A stretch of 64,000 bases of DNA. It comes from Lysobacter sp. (lineage in GTDB: Bacteria; Pseudomonadota; Gammaproteobacteria; Xanthomonadales; Xanthomonadaceae). Positions 36,943 to 44,947 of the stretch are shown here, one piece after another. Within the stretch, counting starts at the first letter, position 1. The number at the start of each line of letters is the position of its first letter. The DNA is taken from assembly GCA_013141175.1 (NCBI GenBank), contig JABFRN010000001.1:2123444-2187443 (forward strand). Direction: 5' to 3'. The position numbers were made by a program, and so were the translations under genes. A model generated the notes under the pieces. The model saw only the letters and a program-made list of their open reading frames with translations, did no database searches and was not told the origin of the DNA.

Positions 36943-38208
36943 ATGTCTCCTTCCAGACCCAAGCCCACCCTGAAGACGCGCGAGCGCCTGTCCGAAGTCC
37001 GCTACGAGATCCGCGGCGAACTCGCCCGCCGCGCGCGCGAACTGGAATCCCAGGGCCGGCAGCTGATCAAGCTGAACATCGGCAATCCGGGCGCCTTCGG
37101 GTTCCGCGCGCCGGAACACCTGCAGCGCGCCATCGCCGACCACATCGCCGAGACCGATCCCTACACCCACCAGCAGGGCCTGCCGGCGGCGCGCGAATCG
37201 ATCGCCGCGTTCCACAAGCAGCGCGGTACACCGAACGCCTCGCCCGAGCGCGTGTTCATCGGCAACGGCGTCAGCGAGTTGATCGATCTCAGCCTGCGCG
37301 CGCTGCTGAACCCCGGCGACGAAGTGCTGCTGCCGTCGCCCGACTATCCGCTGTGGTCGGCCGCGACCATCCTCAACGACGGCCGCCCGGTGTACTACCG
37401 CTGCCGTGCCGACAACGGTTTCCTGCCGGACCCGGACGAGATCGCGCAGCTGGTGTCGTCGCGCACCCGCGCGATCGTGCTGATCAACCCGAACAACCCG
37501 ACCGGCGCGACGTACTCGCGCGAGATCCTCGAACGCATCGTCGCGATCGCCGCGAAGCACAACCTGCTGCTGATGGCGGACGAGATCTACGACCACATCC
37601 TCTACGACGACGAACGCTTCCAGCCGCTCGCACCGCTGGCCGGCGACCTGCCGTGCCTGTCGTTCGGCGGCCTGTCGAAAGTGCATCGCGCCTGCGGCTG
37701 GCGCGTGGGCTGGGCGGTGCTCAGCGGCGATCCGCTGGCCAGCGGCGACTTCCACCACGCCATGGATCTGCTCGGCGCGCTGCGGCTGTGCGCGAACGTG
37801 CCCGGCCAGTTCGCGATCGACGCCGCGCTGCACGGCACCGACACCATCAGCGCGCTCACCGCGCCCGGCGGCCGTCTGTACGACACCCGTCGCGCACTGA
37901 TCGATTGCTGCGCATCCAGCGAGCACTTGAGCCTGGTCGCGCCCGCCGGCGCGCTGTACGGCTTCCCGGCGGTGGTCGGCGATGCCGCGCACGGTTTCGA
38001 CGACCATGCGTTCGCGCTGGAAATGCTGGAAACCGAGGATGTGCTGATCGTCCCGGGTTCCAGCTTCAACGTACCGGAACGCAATTTCTTCCGCGTCACT
38101 TTGCTGCCGGAAGCGCCGGTGCTGCGCGAGGTGTTCGCGCGCATCGAGCGCGTGCTGCAGCGCCGTGCCGATGCCGCGACCGACGCGCAGCGCGCAGCGG
38201 TCGCCTGA
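36943..38208 (+). CDS. PLP-dependent aminotransferase (alanine aminotransferase AlaA-like)
   Basis: ATG at 36943 (MSPSRPKPTLKTRERLSEVR) gives 421 residues. Fold-type I class I aminotransferase: KLNIGNPGAFGFRAP, NGVSELIDLSLRALL, INPNNPTGATYS, MADEIYDHILYDD and the PLP lysine Lys246 in FGGLSKVHRACGWRVGW. RVTLLPE supplies the terminal Arg. The NIGNP and GLSKxxRxxGxRxGW pattern is that of AlaA, which makes alanine from pyruvate and glutamate. It is the first gene of an operon: three bases separate it from the SGNH hydrolase. Confidence 0.92.
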   Translation: MSPSRPKPTLKTRERLSEVRYEIRGELARRARELESQGRQLIKLNIGNPGAFGFRAPEHLQRAIADHIAETDPYTHQQGLPAARESIAAFHKQRGTPNASPERVFIGNGVSELIDLSLRALLNPGDEVLLPSPDYPLWSAATILNDGRPVYYRCRADNGFLPDPDEIAQLVSSRTRAIVLINPNNPTGATYSREILERIVAIAAKHNLLLMADEIYDHILYDDERFQPLAPLAGDLPCLSFGGLSKVHRACGWRVGWAVLSGDPLASGDFHHAMDLLGALRLCANVPGQFAIDAALHGTDTISALTAPGGRLYDTRRALIDCCASSEHLSLVAPAGALYGFPAVVGDAAHGFDDHAFALEMLETEDVLIVPGSSFNVPERNFFRVTLLPEAPVLREVFARIERVLQRRADAATDAQRAAVA

Positions 38209-38211
38209 ACC

Positions 38212-38907
38212 ATGACCGCGGTGCCGGCGATGCTTGCGGCGGTACTCGCGGCCGGCGCGTCGCAGGACACGCGAATCCAGGTGCCGGTGCAGTACCTCGC
38301 GCTCGGCGACAGTTACACCATCGGCGAACGCGTCGAACCCGACGGCCGTTGGCCGGTGCAATTGACCGCCGCGCTGCGCGCCGACGGCGTCGTCATCGAC
38401 GCCCCGCGCATCATCGCCAGGACCGGCTGGACCACCGGCGAATTGTCGACCGCCATCGATGCCGCCGCCCCGCTGGGCGACGACCATGCGCTGGTCACGC
38501 TGCTGATCGGCGTGAACAATCAATATCGCGGACGCGATGTCGGCGAGTACGCGCATGAATTCGCGGTGCTGCTCGAACGCGCGATCGGTTTCGCCGGGCG
38601 CCGCGCCGACCGCGTGGTCGTGCTCGCGATTCCGGATTGGGGCGTCACGCCGTTCGCCGCGCAGAGCGGTCGCGACACCGCCGCCATCGCACGCGAACTC
38701 GACGCCTACAACGCGGCAGCCGCGAAGATCTGCGCCAGGCGCGGCGTGGCCTTCGTCGATATCGCGCCGGTGAGCCGCGAACGCGGCGCCGAACCGGCGA
38801 TGCTGGCCGACGACGGTCTGCATCCTTCGGCCGCGATGTACGCCGAATGGGCGCGACTGGCGCTGCCGGTCGTGCGCCGCCTGCTCGCGCAGTCGCACGC
38901 CCCGTGA
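38212..38907 (+). CDS. SGNH/GDSL-family hydrolase
   Basis: 231 residues with the four SGNH blocks: LGDSYTIGE (Ser34), a Gly in block II (RTGWTTGEL), IGVNNQYRG (Asn102-103) and DDGLHPSAAMYAEWA (Asp201, His204). These enzymes cleave esters such as acyl or acetyl groups. The N-terminus MTAVPAMLAAVLAAGASQ is hydrophobic but short, so export is uncertain. The next gene's GTG start overlaps this stop (GTGA), indicating coupled translation. Confidence 0.92.
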   Translation: MTAVPAMLAAVLAAGASQDTRIQVPVQYLALGDSYTIGERVEPDGRWPVQLTAALRADGVVIDAPRIIARTGWTTGELSTAIDAAAPLGDDHALVTLLIGVNNQYRGRDVGEYAHEFAVLLERAIGFAGRRADRVVVLAIPDWGVTPFAAQSGRDTAAIARELDAYNAAAAKICARRGVAFVDIAPVSRERGAEPAMLADDGLHPSAAMYAEWARLALPVVRRLLAQSHAP

Positions 38908-39599
38908 GCACGGCGGCGACGCAGCCGCTCGCCGCTGCGGATGCGCGCCGGATCGCCGAAGCCTTCCTGCCGAAATTTCCGCTCGGCAACCGCTACGACT
39001 ACTACTACGTGCGCGGCAAGCTCGGCAGCGATCCGCTGTATCCCGGCGTGCTCGCCGCGCTGCGCGGCAGCGATGCGCCGCTGCTGGATCTCGGCTGCGG
39101 TCTGGGCCTGCTCGCGCATGCGCTGCGTTTCGATGGCCAGGCACTGGCGTATCGCGGCGTCGACAACGACGACGCCAAAATCGATCGCGCGCGCCGCGCG
39201 GCGGAAACGAGCAAGCTCGCGCAGGCGCGGTTCGAAACGATCGATCTCGCCAACACGATCCCGGAACATCGCGGCAGCGTCGCGATCCTCGATGTGCTGC
39301 AGTATCTCGATGCCGATGCGCAGCGCGCATTGCTTGCGAACGCGGCGGCGATGCTCACGCCCGGCGCGCGGCTGGTGATCCGCAGCGCGCTCGACGACGA
39401 CAGCAGCCGTGCCCGCGCCACGCGCATCACCGACCGTCTCGCCAACTGGATCGGCTGGATGCGCTTCCGCCCGCGCTGCTGGCCCACGCGCGAAGGCTTG
39501 CGCGAAACGCTGGAAGCGGCCGGCCTGCAAGCCGAGTTCGCGCCGCTCTACGCCAACACGCCGTTCAACAACTGGTTGATCGTGGCGAAACGCGCGTAG
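38904..39599 (+). CDS. SAM-dependent class I methyltransferase
   Basis: GTG at 38904 overlaps the hydrolase stop as GTGA, which decides the start; 231 residues. Motif I LLDLGCGLGLLAHALRF, acidic loop YRGVDNDDAKIDRAR, motif IV-like SVAILDVLQYLDADAQRALL and a C-terminal NTPFNNWLIVAKRA. The layout is that of small-molecule or lipid-type methyltransferases; the substrate cannot be told. Third and last gene of the aminotransferase operon; a family C palindrome follows 13 bases after the stop. Confidence 0.88.
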   Translation: MSTAATQPLAAADARRIAEAFLPKFPLGNRYDYYYVRGKLGSDPLYPGVLAALRGSDAPLLDLGCGLGLLAHALRFDGQALAYRGVDNDDAKIDRARRAAETSKLAQARFETIDLANTIPEHRGSVAILDVLQYLDADAQRALLANAAAMLTPGARLVIRSALDDDSSRARATRITDRLANWIGWMRFRPRCWPTREGLRETLEAAGLQAEFAPLYANTPFNNWLIVAKRA

Positions 39600-39611
39600 C
39601 AAAACGGCTTT

Positions 39612-39757
39612 TGTAGGAGCGGCGCAAGCCGCGAAGCCCGTGCCGCGTCCGATGACGCATCGTCCGTCATCACGACATCTTGCCGAGGCATGTTTCGGAT
39701 TGCATACAACACCGTGTCGGATGAGGCGCTGGCTTCGCGGCTAGCGCCGCTCCTACA
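39612..39757. repeat. Palindromic element, family C (GTAGGAGCGGCGC type)
   Basis: Arms 39612-39638 and 39731-39757 are inverted (GTAGGAGCGGCGCAAGCCGC against GCGGCTAGCGCCGCTCCTAC) around a loop of about 90 bases. It lies between convergent genes, and the deacetylase stop codon (39753-39755) is formed by the outer right arm. Confidence 0.88.
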
Positions 39758-40538
39758 GGGGATTCGGAAGGGTCGTCCTGTAACCCAGTGTCTCCAACCG
39801 CTTCAACAACAGCGAGATCGTTTCGACATTGCGCCCATGCGCCGCGCCTTCGTGCAGCAGCACGATCGCGCCCGGCGCGAGATTGCGCTCGATGCGATCG
39901 ACCACCGTCCGTGGATCGGCTTCCACCGCATCGAAGCCGCGCGCGTTCCAGGCCACGCGCGCGAGGCCATGCGCTTTCAACGCCGCATTCACGAACGGAT
40001 TGCTCATGCCGACGACCGCACGGAACCAGCGCGGCGGTTCGCCGCTGATCCCGGCAAGGATGCTTTGCGTTCCGGCAATCTCGCGGCGCATCCGCGCCGG
40101 CCCCAGCGCCCAGAACCAGCGTGCGGGATGGGTGGCGCTATGGTTGCCGATGCCGTGGCCGCGACGCAGGATCTCCCGCACGTGTTCGGGATGCCGCGCC
40201 GCGCGTTCGCCGACCAGGAAGAACGTCGCCTTCGCACCGTGGGCATCGAGCATATCGAGCACGGCGAGCGTGTCGTCGGAGGGACCATCATCGATGGTCA
40301 GCCACACGACGCGATCGTCGGTGGGCACATGAGTCAACACCGGCCCGAACAGCGCCGACTGCGGCCACAGCGTGCCCCACCAGAGCGGCGCATGGCTGGC
40401 GAGCATCAGCGGCAGCCCGAGCGTCCAGCCCCAACGCCACCACGCCGTGGCGACCAGCAGTTGCGACAGCATCAGCAGCCAGGCCCACGCGTGCGGGTAG
40501 CGGGGAATACGGTGCAGGCTGGCGGAGGGGGCCGTCAT
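39753..40538 (-). CDS. Membrane-anchored polysaccharide deacetylase (NodB domain)
   Basis: 261 residues. Two hydrophobic segments at the N-terminus (AWAWLLMLSQLLVATAWWRW; LGLPLMLASHAPLWWG) anchor it. The NodB domain has VVWLTIDDGPSDDT with the catalytic base Asp and metal Asp, HSATHP with the two metal His, and IVLLHEGAAHGRN near the end. Family members remove N- or O-acetyl groups from peptidoglycan, chitin or exopolysaccharide. Its TAG stop lies inside the family C palindrome. Confidence 0.92.
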   Translation of the reverse strand: MTAPSASLHRIPRYPHAWAWLLMLSQLLVATAWWRWGWTLGLPLMLASHAPLWWGTLWPQSALFGPVLTHVPTDDRVVWLTIDDGPSDDTLAVLDMLDAHGAKATFFLVGERAARHPEHVREILRRGHGIGNHSATHPARWFWALGPARMRREIAGTQSILAGISGEPPRWFRAVVGMSNPFVNAALKAHGLARVAWNARGFDAVEADPRTVVDRIERNLAPGAIVLLHEGAAHGRNVETISLLLKRLETLGYRTTLPNPL

Positions 40539-40582
40539 CGCGGCATGATGCCACGCATCGCCACAGGCCTCAGGGACACGTC

Positions 40583-40903
40583 ATGAGCTTCCGCAATCTT
40601 TCCGTCGCCGATGCCGATGCGCAGACCCGCGCCGGAGCAGTCACCCTGGTCGATGTGCGCCCGCCCGAGGAGCGCGCGATCGCGGCGGTATCGGTCGAAT
40701 ACTCGGGCCTGGAGAACGGCGGTCTCGAGCGGTTGTTGACGCTGCCCAAGGACACGCCGATCGCATTCCTGTGCCATCACGGCGGACGCAGCGCGCAGGC
40801 AGCGATGTATTTCGCGCAGCAAGGGTTCGGGAATCTCCACAACGTCGTCGGCGGAATCGATGCGTGGAGTCTCGGCGTCGATCCGGGTGTTCCGAGGTAT
40901 TGA
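40583..40903 (+). CDS. Single-domain rhodanese
   Basis: 106 residues from ATG at 40583 (AGGGAC upstream). Rhodanese fold with VTLVDVRPPEE and the active-site loop FLCHHGGRSAQAAM (Cys64, six-residue loop CHHGGRS), ending NVVGGIDAWSLGVDP. It transfers sulfane sulfur in the cytoplasm; the exact donor and acceptor are not known. It is divergent from the deacetylase. Confidence 0.93.
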   Translation: MSFRNLSVADADAQTRAGAVTLVDVRPPEERAIAAVSVEYSGLENGGLERLLTLPKDTPIAFLCHHGGRSAQAAMYFAQQGFGNLHNVVGGIDAWSLGVDPGVPRY

Positions 40904-40918
40904 AGCGCCGGCAACGCG

Positions 40919-41350
40919 TCAGGCGAGCAGCGGTTGCTGCAGGGTGGTCAGCAGGTTGTTGACGGCTTTCTTCGCCATGCTGCGCGGCAATCGCGCCATG
41001 ATCCCGTCGGCGGTCAGCGCCAGGTTGCCCTTGACCAGCAGGCCGTCGATCTGGGTGTAGGCCTTGAGCACGTGCTGCGCGCCGTCGGCGGTCGATTCCA
41101 GGAACATCGGCGCGGTCAGGAAATTGACGCCCTTCTTGTACACCTGCGTCCCGCCTTCGGTGCGGACCAGCCGATAGCCGTGCGCCGCAGCCCACGACGC
41201 GACGGTGCCGGCGATGTCGTCGCGTGCGGGCAGGGTGACGATATCCCAGGGATTGTTCCGGCCCTTCGCCATCGCCGCCATCACATTGATGCAGCCCAAG
41301 CCTATCAGGCCGCCGATCACACCACCGATCACCACGACTGTCGCCGACAT
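40919..41350 (-). CDS. Membrane-anchored protein of unknown function
   Basis: ATG at 41350 has GAGG upstream. The 143-residue product starts with a hydrophobic anchor (SATVVVIGGVIGGLIGLGCI) and has a cytoplasmic domain with DIVTLPARDDIAGTVASWAA, YRLVRTEGGTQVYKKG and NFLTAPMFLESTADGAQH, a pattern of a small alpha/beta domain. It ends in an amphipathic helix (RSMAKKAVNNLLTTLQQ). No family recognised. It is convergent with the rhodanese gene, 15 bases apart. Confidence 0.75.
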   Translation of the reverse strand: MSATVVVIGGVIGGLIGLGCINVMAAMAKGRNNPWDIVTLPARDDIAGTVASWAAAHGYRLVRTEGGTQVYKKGVNFLTAPMFLESTADGAQHVLKAYTQIDGLLVKGNLALTADGIMARLPRSMAKKAVNNLLTTLQQPLLA

Positions 41351-41564
41351 CGGAACCTCAGCTGGAAAAGACGAGAATAAAAAGCATCCTAGGTGGAGAC
41401 TGTCGCGTCGTCCAGAGCATCGGGCGATCTCGTGCAACCTTGCTTCGGCAAGGTCTGCAACATCGTCGACGGGAGCGATGCGCTAGACTCCTCAAGCGCG
41501 ATGCGCCGGAAGCGATGCTGTTCCGACGCGCCAAATCCACGGTATCGATACGGTAGGGAGCATG

Positions 41565-42371
41565 ATGAATCGCAGGATGTTCTGGATGCTTTCGCTGTTG
41601 GCATGGAGCGGCATCGTGTCCTCGGCGCCACCTGCCGAGGCGTTGCGCGAGTACCGGGAGGCGGCGAGTCGGTTCTCGTCTTTGGTCGCTGAAGCGGAGG
41701 CCGGTGAGAAAGTGGCTCAGCTGAGAAGCCCTGAATTCAAGAAGCTGGTCGAAATACTGTCCGACGAGCAAACGATGCTCGCGGCGAGCGCCGAACCCGA
41801 GAATGACGTCGAAGCAGATCTCGAACTGTGCGGAATCACCAATAACGCAATCGTGTCTTTGGCGATTTTCGACATCAGGGGGAATATTCCAAAGACCGAC
41901 GATCAACAGGAGTCGATGTCGAATTTCAAAGTAATGATGAGCCGCAATCTTCTGGTGTTTCAGGACGAGCTGAAAGAACTGCAGCCATTTCTCATTCGCT
42001 GCCTGGCGAAGGCGGTTTCAAAGGTCGATCGTTTTCTGGGTTCCCTGGGTCCGGGTCAATTGACCGATGTCCGTCGTAGAGGGGTGGTGAAAATGCGGAC
42101 GGGCATCCTGATGACTTACAGCAGCGGTCTTGCGATTGCGAACGACACCGGCACGGCGCTCAGGGTGGATTACAGGACTGCATTTCTTTCTGTGTTGGCC
42201 GAGACGGCCGAAGCCTACGCTTCGATGATGCCGCTGCCTGAGCGGAAGAAAATCGCAGAGGCGGCGGGATCCGCAGCATTGTCCGGAGACGAGCAATACC
42301 AGGCATACCTGATTTCGATCGCACGCGCCTTCCGAAACGAGGAGTGCTCGACGATCTGCAAAATAGAATAA
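41565..42371 (+). CDS. Secreted protein of unknown function
   Basis: 268 residues from ATG 41565 (GGGAG upstream; ATG 41562 is only one base past the site). Signal peptide MNRRMFWMLSLLAWSGIVSS. The mature part is helical: LREYREAASRFSSLVAEAEA, FQDELKELQPFLIRCLAKAV, KKIAEAAGSAALSGDEQYQA, with a C-terminal CSTICKIE that could form a disulphide. No family recognised. Its GC content is somewhat lower than that of its neighbours. Confidence 0.72.
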   Translation: MNRRMFWMLSLLAWSGIVSSAPPAEALREYREAASRFSSLVAEAEAGEKVAQLRSPEFKKLVEILSDEQTMLAASAEPENDVEADLELCGITNNAIVSLAIFDIRGNIPKTDDQQESMSNFKVMMSRNLLVFQDELKELQPFLIRCLAKAVSKVDRFLGSLGPGQLTDVRRRGVVKMRTGILMTYSSGLAIANDTGTALRVDYRTAFLSVLAETAEAYASMMPLPERKKIAEAAGSAALSGDEQYQAYLISIARAFRNEECSTICKIE

Positions 42372-42430
42372 TCACAGCGATCATCGTCCGACGGCACGCT
42401 TCGTCGAAGGGGATTGTCGACAGAGGCGTG

Positions 42431-43837
42431 TTACCCCGGCAAGCCCAGATCATCCAGCATCGCCCGCAAGAATCTTGCCGCCTCGCCGCCGGTGCAGGCG
42501 CGGTGATCGAAGGTGATCGACAGCGGAATGACCTTGTGCGATTCGAAGCCGCCGATCACCGGCGTGATCTGATGGCGCGCGCGGCCTGCGGCGACGATCG
42601 CGACGCAGGGCGGTACCACCACCGGCGTGGCGTAGCGGCCGGCGAACATGCCGAAGTTCGACAGCGAGATGGTGTAGCCGCTGAGTTCGCTGGCGGGAAT
42701 GCTGCGCGTTTCGACCTGCGCGCGCAGGCGGCCGATCGCTTCGCGCACGCCGCGCGCGTCGAGCATGTCGGCGTTGCGCAGCGCGGGCACGAACAGACCG
42801 TCGTCGGTATCCACCGCGATGCCGATGTCGACCTGCGGATGCAGGGTGCGGGTGAGGTTGTCGCCATCGAACCACGCGTTGAGCGCGGGCACCGCTTTGG
42901 CGGCGACGCAGATCGCGCGGACCAGCCGCGCGGTCATGTCGTTGCCGTGCGCCCATGCGTGGATATCGGCGTCGTCGGTGAGCGTGGTCGGCACCACTTT
43001 CGCGTGCGCATCGGCCATCACCCGCGCCATGTTGCGGCGCACGCCCTTGAGTTGTTCCGGTTGGCCGGTGACGGACACGCCCGGCGGCTGCGTGCGCATG
43101 GGTTTGCCGGTGGCGGAGAGTTGGGTGCGCTGTGTCGTCGCATTTGTGGGAGCGGCGGAAGCCGCGATGGAGTTCGTGGCAGCGCCGGATATCGCGGCTC
43201 CCGCCGCTCCCACAGGAGCAATGCCAAGCTTGGCCGAACCATCGGTAGCAGCGCGCTTCACATCGTCCATCGTCGCCACGCCGTCGGCGCCGGTGGCGCG
43301 CACGCGCGACAGATCCACGCCGAGCTTGCGCGCCATCGCGCGCACCGCCGGCATCGCCTTGACCCCGCCCACCGCGACAGCGGCTTCGCTGCGCACCGCG
43401 TCGGAGCTCTGCATCGCACCGACTACCGTGCCGGCGTCTGTGGGCGCGGCGGGTGTGGGAGCGGTGGAAGCCGCGATGGATGTTGCCGCCGCGTCGGGTA
43501 TCGCGGCTTCCGCCGCTCCCACAGGAGCTGGTTTCGGCGGCGGTGCGTGATGATGGCCGGTGTCCTGGCCTTCCGCACGCTGCGGCATCGAGGCATCGAT
43601 TTCGAACTCGGCGAGCAGCGTGCCGGTGACGACGATGTCGCCGGCCGCGCCCGCGAGCTTCAACACTCTGCCCGAGACCGGCGACGGCACTTCGACGACC
43701 GCTTTTGCGGTTTCCATCGACACCAGCGGCGCATCCAGCTTGATGGTGTCGCCGGGTTTCACGAACCACTCGACGATGGTGGCGTCGGGCAGGCCTTCGC
43801 CGAGGTCGGGGAGAATGAAGGTCTTGGTCTGGCTCAT
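42431..43837 (-). CDS. bkdB: Branched-chain alpha-keto acid dehydrogenase E2 (lipoamide acyltransferase)
   Basis: 468 residues. Lipoyl domain 1-80 with lipoyl-Lys45 in VSMETAKAVVEV; E3/E1-binding domain about 160-195 (AMPAVRAMARKLGVDLSRVR); acyltransferase domain from about 245, with the His in TFDHRACTGGEAARF, where the usual HxxxDG Asp is Thr. The two linkers are Ala-rich and are each largely encoded by a 70-base palindrome (VGAAEAAIPDAAATSIAAS; VGAAGAAISGAATNSIAAS). It passes branched acyl groups to CoA. It is the last gene of an operon with the two E1 genes and three small genes. Confidence 0.93.
   Translation of the reverse strand: MSQTKTFILPDLGEGLPDATIVEWFVKPGDTIKLDAPLVSMETAKAVVEVPSPVSGRVLKLAGAAGDIVVTGTLLAEFEIDASMPQRAEGQDTGHHHAPPPKPAPVGAAEAAIPDAAATSIAASTAPTPAAPTDAGTVVGAMQSSDAVRSEAAVAVGGVKAMPAVRAMARKLGVDLSRVRATGADGVATMDDVKRAATDGSAKLGIAPVGAAGAAISGAATNSIAASAAPTNATTQRTQLSATGKPMRTQPPGVSVTGQPEQLKGVRRNMARVMADAHAKVVPTTLTDDADIHAWAHGNDMTARLVRAICVAAKAVPALNAWFDGDNLTRTLHPQVDIGIAVDTDDGLFVPALRNADMLDARGVREAIGRLRAQVETRSIPASELSGYTISLSNFGMFAGRYATPVVVPPCVAIVAAGRARHQITPVIGGFESHKVIPLSITFDHRACTGGEAARFLRAMLDDLGLPG
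43145..43214. repeat. Palindrome family C inside the bkdB coding region, copy 1
   Basis: Arms 43145-43168 and 43191-43214 pair at 23 of 24 positions (TGTGGGAGCGGCGGAAGCCG at the left). It encodes the linker between the E3-binding and catalytic domains of E2. Confidence 0.9.
43454..43523. repeat. Palindrome family C inside the bkdB coding region, copy 2
   Basis: Arms 43454-43477 and 43500-43523 pair at 23 of 24 positions (TGTGGGAGCGGTGGAAGCCG at the left). It encodes the linker after the lipoyl domain. Confidence 0.9.
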
Positions 43838-43877
43838 GGGCGATTCCTTGGGTGCTGTTGCCGATACCGTCGAGGTG

Positions 43878-44243
43878 TCATGTCGACGACCCGGCCGAGA
43901 AACGAAGCGCTTGCGCGATGTAGTCCCGCAGATGTTTCGCTTCCAGATCGGCGAGCGTCTGCAGTTTGATGTGGCGGCGGAATTTTCCGCTGCCTTCGAG
44001 CACGCGGTGCGGGTCCTTCAGTTCGGCGCCCTGGCCGAACTCCATCGAGACATGCGCGGCGTAGGCGAACACGCCGCAGAATTGCCCGGGCGCGGCGAAC
44101 AGGATGCCGCCGTACATCACGCGCTCCGTGACCTCGGGCGCCACCGAACGGACCAGCGTTCTCGTCGCCTGCACGATCGCATGCAGATCGGGATGGGTGA
44201 GCTGCAGGTCGTGGAGGAGTTGTTCGACTTTCCTGTCGCTCAT
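43878..44243 (-). CDS. DUF1801-family protein
   Basis: 121 residues: RTLVRSVAPEVTERVMYGGI, LFAAPGQFCGVFAYAAHVSM, EFGQGAELKDPHRVLEGSGK and RRHIKLQTLADLEAKHL. This is the iron-chaperone-like (YdhG/CyaY-fold) DUF1801 pattern: a small cytoplasmic alpha/beta protein without settled role. Its start overlaps the previous stop as ATGA. It lies in the keto-acid dehydrogenase operon, 40 bases upstream of bkdB, but a link with that enzyme is only contextual. Confidence 0.85.
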   Translation of the reverse strand: MSDRKVEQLLHDLQLTHPDLHAIVQATRTLVRSVAPEVTERVMYGGILFAAPGQFCGVFAYAAHVSMEFGQGAELKDPHRVLEGSGKFRRHIKLQTLADLEAKHLRDYIAQALRFSAGSST

Positions 44244-44581
44244 GTCCGCTCCAGATGTTCAGTCGGTATCCAACCGCATCGTCCATCGGCGTGTCGACAC
44301 CACCACCAGCCGCCGAGTTCGTCATCGAGAACGACATCGTCGCCGGCATCCACGTCCAGTTCCTGCGCGGAGTAATCGCGCGTCGCTTCGGCACGGCCGT
44401 CGCCGAGCGGCCTCAGCCAGTCGAACGGCGCCCAGCCGGCGTTGCCGTCGGCGGTGATCGTCCAGATGAAGGCGGGCCATTCCGTGTCGCGTGCGCCGAG
44501 GGTCACGATCTCGCCCCGCGCGAAGCGGATCGGGTCCGCGTACTGGGTGCGGTAGTCGCGGGTAACGCGGGCGCGGCTCAT
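44240..44581 (-). CDS. Small protein with tandem SH3-like barrels
   Basis: 113 residues from ATG at 44581, which overlaps the cupin stop as ATGA. Two SH3-like units: RVTRDYRTQYADPIRFARGE with EWPAFIWTITADGNAGWAPF, and EATRDYSAQELDVDAGDDVV with GWWWCRHADGRCGWIPTEHL. No signal peptide. Such doubled SH3-like domains bind peptides or serve as scaffolds; function is unknown. It sits between the cupin and DUF1801 genes with overlapping codons on both sides. Confidence 0.8.
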   Translation of the reverse strand: MSRARVTRDYRTQYADPIRFARGEIVTLGARDTEWPAFIWTITADGNAGWAPFDWLRPLGDGRAEATRDYSAQELDVDAGDDVVLDDELGGWWWCRHADGRCGWIPTEHLERT

Positions 44582-44943
44582 ATCCACACGTCGTTGCGTG
44601 CGGTGAGTTCGCCACCGGCGTCGCCGGTATTGACCACGCCGCGGGGTTCGATCAGCAGGACATGGCACTCGTCGTCGGCGTGCGGACAGTGTTCGACACC
44701 ACGCGGCACGACGATCATCTCACCCTCTTGCACCACTTCCTCGCGATCGCGGAACCGCATGCGCAGGGTGCCGGCGATCACGATGAACGTCTCGTCGGTG
44801 TCCTCGTGCGCATGCCAGACGAATGTGTCCCGCAGCTTCGCCAGCTTGAACTGGTAGTCGTTCATTTCGGCGATCACGCGCGGCGACCAGTGCTCGCCGA
44901 ACAGTGCGAATTTCTGCGCGAGGTTGATTGCCGAAGCCGTCAT
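44578..44943 (-). CDS. Cupin-domain protein
   Basis: 121 residues with the two cupin motifs: TFVWHAHEDTDETFIVIAGT (His, His, Glu) and EGEMIVVPRGVEHCPHADDE (His). A single-domain mononuclear-metal cupin, cytoplasmic. Cupins of this form are often annotated as mannose-6-phosphate isomerase-like or as small dioxygenases; its substrate is not evident. Its start is four bases after the E1-beta stop, so it is translated within the keto-acid dehydrogenase operon. Confidence 0.88.
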   Translation of the reverse strand: MTASAINLAQKFALFGEHWSPRVIAEMNDYQFKLAKLRDTFVWHAHEDTDETFIVIAGTLRMRFRDREEVVQEGEMIVVPRGVEHCPHADDECHVLLIEPRGVVNTGDAGGELTARNDVWI

Positions 44944-44947
44944 CGCA

